Shown here piece after piece: positions 5,951 to 8,611 of a stretch of DNA of 8,611 nt (the stretch's first letter is position 1; each line of letters starts with the position of its first letter). The notes under the pieces were generated by a model. It ran no database searches. It saw only the letters and a list, made by a program, of their open reading frames with translations, and was not told the origin of the DNA. Origin of the DNA: CAYZHV01 sp046541355 (lineage in GTDB: Bacteria; Spirochaetota; Spirochaetia; DSM-27196; Alkalispirochaetaceae); contig JBKHDM010000099.1 of assembly GCA_046541355.1 (NCBI GenBank), positions 1 through 8,611 of the forward strand. The letters run 5' to 3'. Made by a program: the position numbers and the translations under genes.

Positions 5951-7129
5951 GTGAGTCCCACCTCTCCGAGGATACTCCACCTCGTCCAATCCTCCTTCGG
6001 AGTACGAAACGCCTTTGGGGCGCGCTCCTACTACATCGCGAGACAGTTCGAGAAGGGTGAAATCCTCGCCCTCGCCCGCCACACCAGTCCCGAGGCCGCA
6101 CAGAGGTGCGCCGTCGCCACCGTCGGATATGGAGACACCGTTGCGAAGCTGCTCAAGGCGGTACACGTCTACGGGAGCTCCCGGTTTCCTCACAAGGCGA
6201 TTCTCGCCCGCCGCCTCGAACGGGACGTCCTCGGGCTGCTTAATGGATCTGAGGCGCTGCGACTCTCGGGGCGAGAAAGCCTCGAGAACTACGCGCTCCT
6301 GCCTGAGCGCCTCGAGCTCATCCACACCTGGTTACGCTCTCCACGGCTCCTGCCCGCGGTCCGGGAGTTCACCCGAGGCGCGCCGATCCTTCTCGATGTT
6401 TCCATGCGGCCGATCGAATGTCTCTCCGGCGGGGCTCAGGCGTTCCGAGAGGATTGTAAAGGCGTCGATTACTGGATCGCCCCCTCCCAGATCGCCGTGG
6501 ACACCCTCGTAGGCGGCTGTGGAATTTCCGAAGAGCGCGTCTTTCTCGTCCCCTTCGGTGTGGACACCGAGCTCTTCCAACCCGCTCGAGAACCCCGAGC
6601 CCCCCTCGGCGAGCCCAGGTTCAGTGTCGCCTTCAGCGGCGCCGTCGACCGGCGCAAAGGAATACCGGAGCTTATCGAGGCGTGGCGCCAACTCGCCCTC
6701 CCGGACGGAGAGCTTCATCTCTACGGCAGAGTCTACCCCGAGGTTCACCACGCCCTGCGTGGAGCCCGGAGACTGAAGGTACGGCTGCGAGGCTTTCGTG
6801 ACCTCCCCCGGGAGCTGCCGCAGCACGATCTTTTCGTTCTGCCGAGCCATAAGGAAGGCTCCGCCAAGGCAGTCTACGAGGCCCTCGCCTCGGGATTGCC
6901 CGTCGTAACAACCCCGGAGGCAGGTTCGGTGGTCCGAGACGGGATCGAAGGACGGATCGTTCCGGCGGGAGACGCCTCCGCCCTCGCCGAGGCGATTCAC
7001 CATTACTACAGAAACCCGCAACAGCGACGCCAAGCCGCTGCCGCCGCACGCTCCCGGGCGCTCTCCTACACCTGGGACCGGTACGCCTCAAGGGTCGCCC
7101 AGGTGTACCAGCAGATCAGCCGCACCTGA
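5951..7129 (+). CDS. Glycosyltransferase family 4 protein
   Basis: A retaining GT-B glycosyltransferase of 392 residues from the GTG at 5951. The N-terminal domain starts with RILHLVQSSFGVRNAFGARS (5-24), where the acceptor-side glycine loop would lie. The linker WIAPSQIAVDTLV (175-187) and VPFGVDTELFQP (200-211) precede the donor domain. That domain opens with VAFSGAVDRRKGIPELIEAW (226-245), carrying the Arg-Lys donor-phosphate contacts, and continues to LPSHKEGSAKAVYEALASGL (297-316). The E-x7-E pair is intact (Glu302 and Glu310). PVVTTPEAGSVVRDGIEGRI (317-336) and an Ala/Arg-rich C-terminal helix (about 360-392) finish the fold. It lies 40 bases after the epimerase with a good ribosome site, so the two are probably cotranscribed. 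Its stop codon is 3 bases from the GC-rich repeat array. Unlike the upstream unit, Phe here is mostly TTC. Sugar specificity is unknown. Confidence 0.88.
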   Translation: MSPTSPRILHLVQSSFGVRNAFGARSYYIARQFEKGEILALARHTSPEAAQRCAVATVGYGDTVAKLLKAVHVYGSSRFPHKAILARRLERDVLGLLNGSEALRLSGRESLENYALLPERLELIHTWLRSPRLLPAVREFTRGAPILLDVSMRPIECLSGGAQAFREDCKGVDYWIAPSQIAVDTLVGGCGISEERVFLVPFGVDTELFQPAREPRAPLGEPRFSVAFSGAVDRRKGIPELIEAWRQLALPDGELHLYGRVYPEVHHALRGARRLKVRLRGFRDLPRELPQHDLFVLPSHKEGSAKAVYEALASGLPVVTTPEAGSVVRDGIEGRIVPAGDASALAEAIHHYYRNPQQRRQAAAAARSRALSYTWDRYASRVAQVYQQISRT

Positions 7130-7132
7130 CCA

Positions 7133-7232
7133 GGCGGCGGCCATCACCCGGCGGCGGCCCTCACGCCCCGACCGCAGCCCTCACCCCGCGGCGGCGGCCC
7201 TCACGCGGCGGCGGCCCTCACGCCCCGACCGC
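7133..7232. repeat. GC-rich tandem repeat array between convergent glycosyltransferase genes
   Basis: Five degenerate units share the core GGCGGCGGCC-C/A-TCAC, some extended by GCCCCGACC. TCAC occurs at 7144, 7161, 7181, 7201 and 7218, at intervals of 17, 20, 20 and 17. Positions 7150-7175 and 7207-7232 are a perfect 26-base direct repeat. The array fills nearly all of the 88-base gap between the two stop codons and extends into the 3' end of the minus-strand gene, whose last five codons and TGA stop lie in the unit at 7207-7232. No canonical terminator with a T-run is present. The array may act in transcript ending or result from slippage or duplication. Confidence 0.85.
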
Positions 7233-8420
7233 CCGACTGCCGTCGCGCTTGATGCTGTGGACCCAGGGACCAATCCGAATCGTCCGCTCCGAGCGGTGCT
7301 GGTCAGCGAGGTTGCGGTAGACGCGAAGCAGTTCAAGGGCGCTATCCTCCCAGCGGTAGCGCTGCGCCCGCGCAATACCCCGGACCGACAGCTCATCCCG
7401 GATATCACGCTGTGAGGCGAGGAGATTCATCTCTTCCACCAGGGCAGAGACGTTACGGGGAGGGGAGATCATCCGGGCGGCGTCGCCGACGATCTCCGGG
7501 ATCGCGAAGGCGTCACTCGTAATCACCGGACAGCCGCACGCCATCGCCTCGACGTTGGGCATCCCGAACCCCTCGCAGAGCGAGGGAAAGAGAAAGGCGT
7601 AGGCCGACGCGTAGAGGCCCGGGAGCTCGGAGCGTTCGACGTAGCCGAGCAGGGAAACCCGCTCCTCGATCCCCGCCCGTTTGAGAAATCCCCGGACGCG
7701 AAAGTTCTCCCATCCCGACCCGCCTATCACGAGTCTCCACGCTCTCCTGTCCCCCGCCGCCCCCCGTCTCCGAAGAAAAAGGGTGAAGGCGGCGAGCATT
7801 GTCCACGGGTTCTTGCGCAGCGAGTACTTACTCACGTGGAAGAAGTAGGGCTCTTCGTCCATCTCCGCCCGTCCCAGTCCGGCCTCCGGCGTAAAGGCAG
7901 GGTCAACACCGTTGTAGATCGTGGAGAATCGTTGAGACGGTCGTAGCGGGTAGTTGCGTCGGGCGTACTCCCGGGTAGTCTCGGAGACGCAGGCGATATG
8001 GTCCATCGCCCTTGTAACCGCAGGCACCACGTAGCGGTCGTGCAGGACGTGGACCGCCCGGTAGTAGCGGGGCAGAAGCACAGGTTCCGCTCCGTGTAAC
8101 GTAACCACCTTACGCGCCCGGACGCCGTAAATCGGAGAAAAGAGCGTCGGTAGATAGTAGTGGACTACGTCGAAGTTCCGTGCCGCCAGTGCCCGGGAGG
8201 CCCTCACGGGGTCCCGCGGAAGAAGAAGCTCATCCCCTCCCACGCTCCGAAGCTCCCGATAGACAGCGTTATCGCTCCTGCGATAGTGGGCAAAGGTAAA
8301 GTGGAACTCCCCGCCGAGGCTCAGAAGCCTGCGGGCAATCTCATACCAGTGCCGGCCACTGCCACTGTGCATGTTTTCGTCGATCGGGCGGGTGAGGATC
8401 GCGATCCGGGGCTTGTCCAT
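7218..8420 (-). CDS. Glycosyltransferase family 4 protein, divergently oriented
   Basis: A 400-residue retaining GT-B glycosyltransferase on the minus strand. RIAILTRPIDENMHSGSGRH (5-24) forms the first strand and glycine-rich acceptor loop. VVTLHGAEP (105-113) and IACVSETTREYAR (142-154) are typical N-domain strands. IYNGVDPAF (168-176) is the interdomain linker, FFHVSKYSLRKNP (193-205) carries the donor-phosphate Arg-Lys, and LFPSLCEGFGMPNVEAMACG (277-296) contains an intact E-x7-E (Glu283 and Glu291). SDAFAIPEIVGDAA (302-315) completes the donor site. This set resembles mannosyl- and rhamnosyl-transferase-like GT4 enzymes, but the sugar is not readable. The ATG at 8418-8420 starts directly at the first strand, and I see no clear Shine-Dalgarno site. 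The last residues (AVGA) and the stop are encoded by a unit of the 7133-7232 repeat array, so the protein's tail is repeat-derived or was the source of the repeat. Confidence 0.9.
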   Translation of the reverse strand: MDKPRIAILTRPIDENMHSGSGRHWYEIARRLLSLGGEFHFTFAHYRRSDNAVYRELRSVGGDELLLPRDPVRASRALAARNFDVVHYYLPTLFSPIYGVRARKVVTLHGAEPVLLPRYYRAVHVLHDRYVVPAVTRAMDHIACVSETTREYARRNYPLRPSQRFSTIYNGVDPAFTPEAGLGRAEMDEEPYFFHVSKYSLRKNPWTMLAAFTLFLRRRGAAGDRRAWRLVIGGSGWENFRVRGFLKRAGIEERVSLLGYVERSELPGLYASAYAFLFPSLCEGFGMPNVEAMACGCPVITSDAFAIPEIVGDAARMISPPRNVSALVEEMNLLASQRDIRDELSVRGIARAQRYRWEDSALELLRVYRNLADQHRSERTIRIGPWVHSIKRDGSRAVGA

Positions 8421-8490
8421 TATTTCAAGATGGAAAAGCCCGGTCAGGATGACGCTAGAGGCACGTCAGAATTTGATTAAGCTTCCATGA
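8421..8490 (-). promoter_or_regulatory. AT-richer leader and probable promoter region of the minus-strand glycosyltransferase
   Basis: These 70 bases are clearly richer in A/T than the surrounding sequence, including stretches such as AATTTGATTAAGCTT on the plus strand (8470-8484). They lie immediately upstream of the minus-strand start codon and stop at the edge of the right-hand repeat array. I could not find a convincing paired -35/-10 or a ribosome site, so this rests on position and composition only. Confidence 0.3.
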
Positions 8491-8611
8491 GCGCCACCGG
8501 CGTACTCAACCCCCGGCGCGCCCGGGGCGCTCAACCCCCGGCGCCACCGGCCTCGGAACCCCCGGGGCGCTCAACCCCCGGGGCGCTCAACCCCCGGGGC
8601 GCTCAACCCCC
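8491..8611. repeat. GC-rich tandem array with a 16-base unit, running off the window
   Basis: The unit CTCAACCCCCGGGGCG repeats exactly at 8570 and 8586, with a truncated copy at 8602-8611. Diverged copies begin at 8505, 8530 and 8552 (the last reads CTCGGAA in place of CTCAA). GCGCCACCGGC occurs at 8491 and 8541. Each unit contains the palindrome CCCCGGGG, and GGGG-CGCTCAA-CCCC can fold into small tandem hairpins. The units become more regular toward the window end, suggesting the array continues beyond it. No gene is visible here. It may be the 3' end or intergenic array of the next locus. Confidence 0.85.

Noticed and set aside
7133..7232. CRISPR array
   Set aside because: Units are 17-20 bases without unique spacers and there are no cas genes. 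This is a degenerate tandem repeat.
8160..8480. Plus-strand open frame opposite the start of the minus-strand GT4 gene
   Set aside because: It is antisense to a clear glycosyltransferase domain and its product has no recognisable features.
8491..8611. Inverted terminal repeat or attachment site of a mobile element
   Set aside because: The two arrays are not inverted copies of each other, no transposase or integrase gene is present, and no target-site duplication could be found.

Overview
The window comes from a GC-rich bacterial genome. Third codon positions are strongly G/C, start codons include GTG and TTG, and several genes have Shine-Dalgarno sites. The phylum cannot be fixed from this sequence. 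The content is a surface-polysaccharide (O-antigen, capsule or exopolysaccharide type) biosynthesis locus: five proteins recognisable as glycosyltransferases or glycosyltransferase-like, one nucleotide-sugar epimerase and one unrecognised protein. No flippase, polymerase, ligase or export gene lies in the window, so the final polymer is unknown.

Layout. Positions 1-45 hold the last codons of an upstream gene. A GC-rich spacer with a perfect 8-bp hairpin follows. Four plus-strand genes are then packed as one translationally coupled unit (144-4757): a soluble glycosyltransferase, a multi-membrane GT-C-like transferase, an unrecognised 320-residue protein, and a GT4-type glycosyltransferase. Their junctions are 0 nt, an 8-nt overlap and a 4-nt overlap. 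A 160-bp structured gap contains hairpins, an AT-rich promoter candidate and a strong ribosome binding site. It leads into a UDP-glucuronate 4-epimerase-like enzyme and a second GT4 glycosyltransferase (4918-7129). A third GT4 gene (7218-8420) lies on the minus strand, converging on the previous gene.

The epimerase probably supplies an activated sugar, likely UDP-galacturonate. The soluble transferases (cytoplasmic face) and the GT-C protein (membrane, lipid-linked donor) would assemble and decorate a lipid-linked glycan.

The most unusual part is non-coding. GC-rich tandem arrays lie on both sides of the minus-strand gene (7133-7232 and 8491-8611). The left array contains the gene's own stop codon and last codons, plus a perfect 26-nt duplicate of that tail. 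A partial copy of the same element lies inside the first glycosyltransferase gene, where it encodes a Gly/Pro/Arg linker. I see no defence system, mobile-element gene, CRISPR array or structural RNA. Beyond the repeats and the unrecognised protein, this looks like an ordinary accessory glycan locus.
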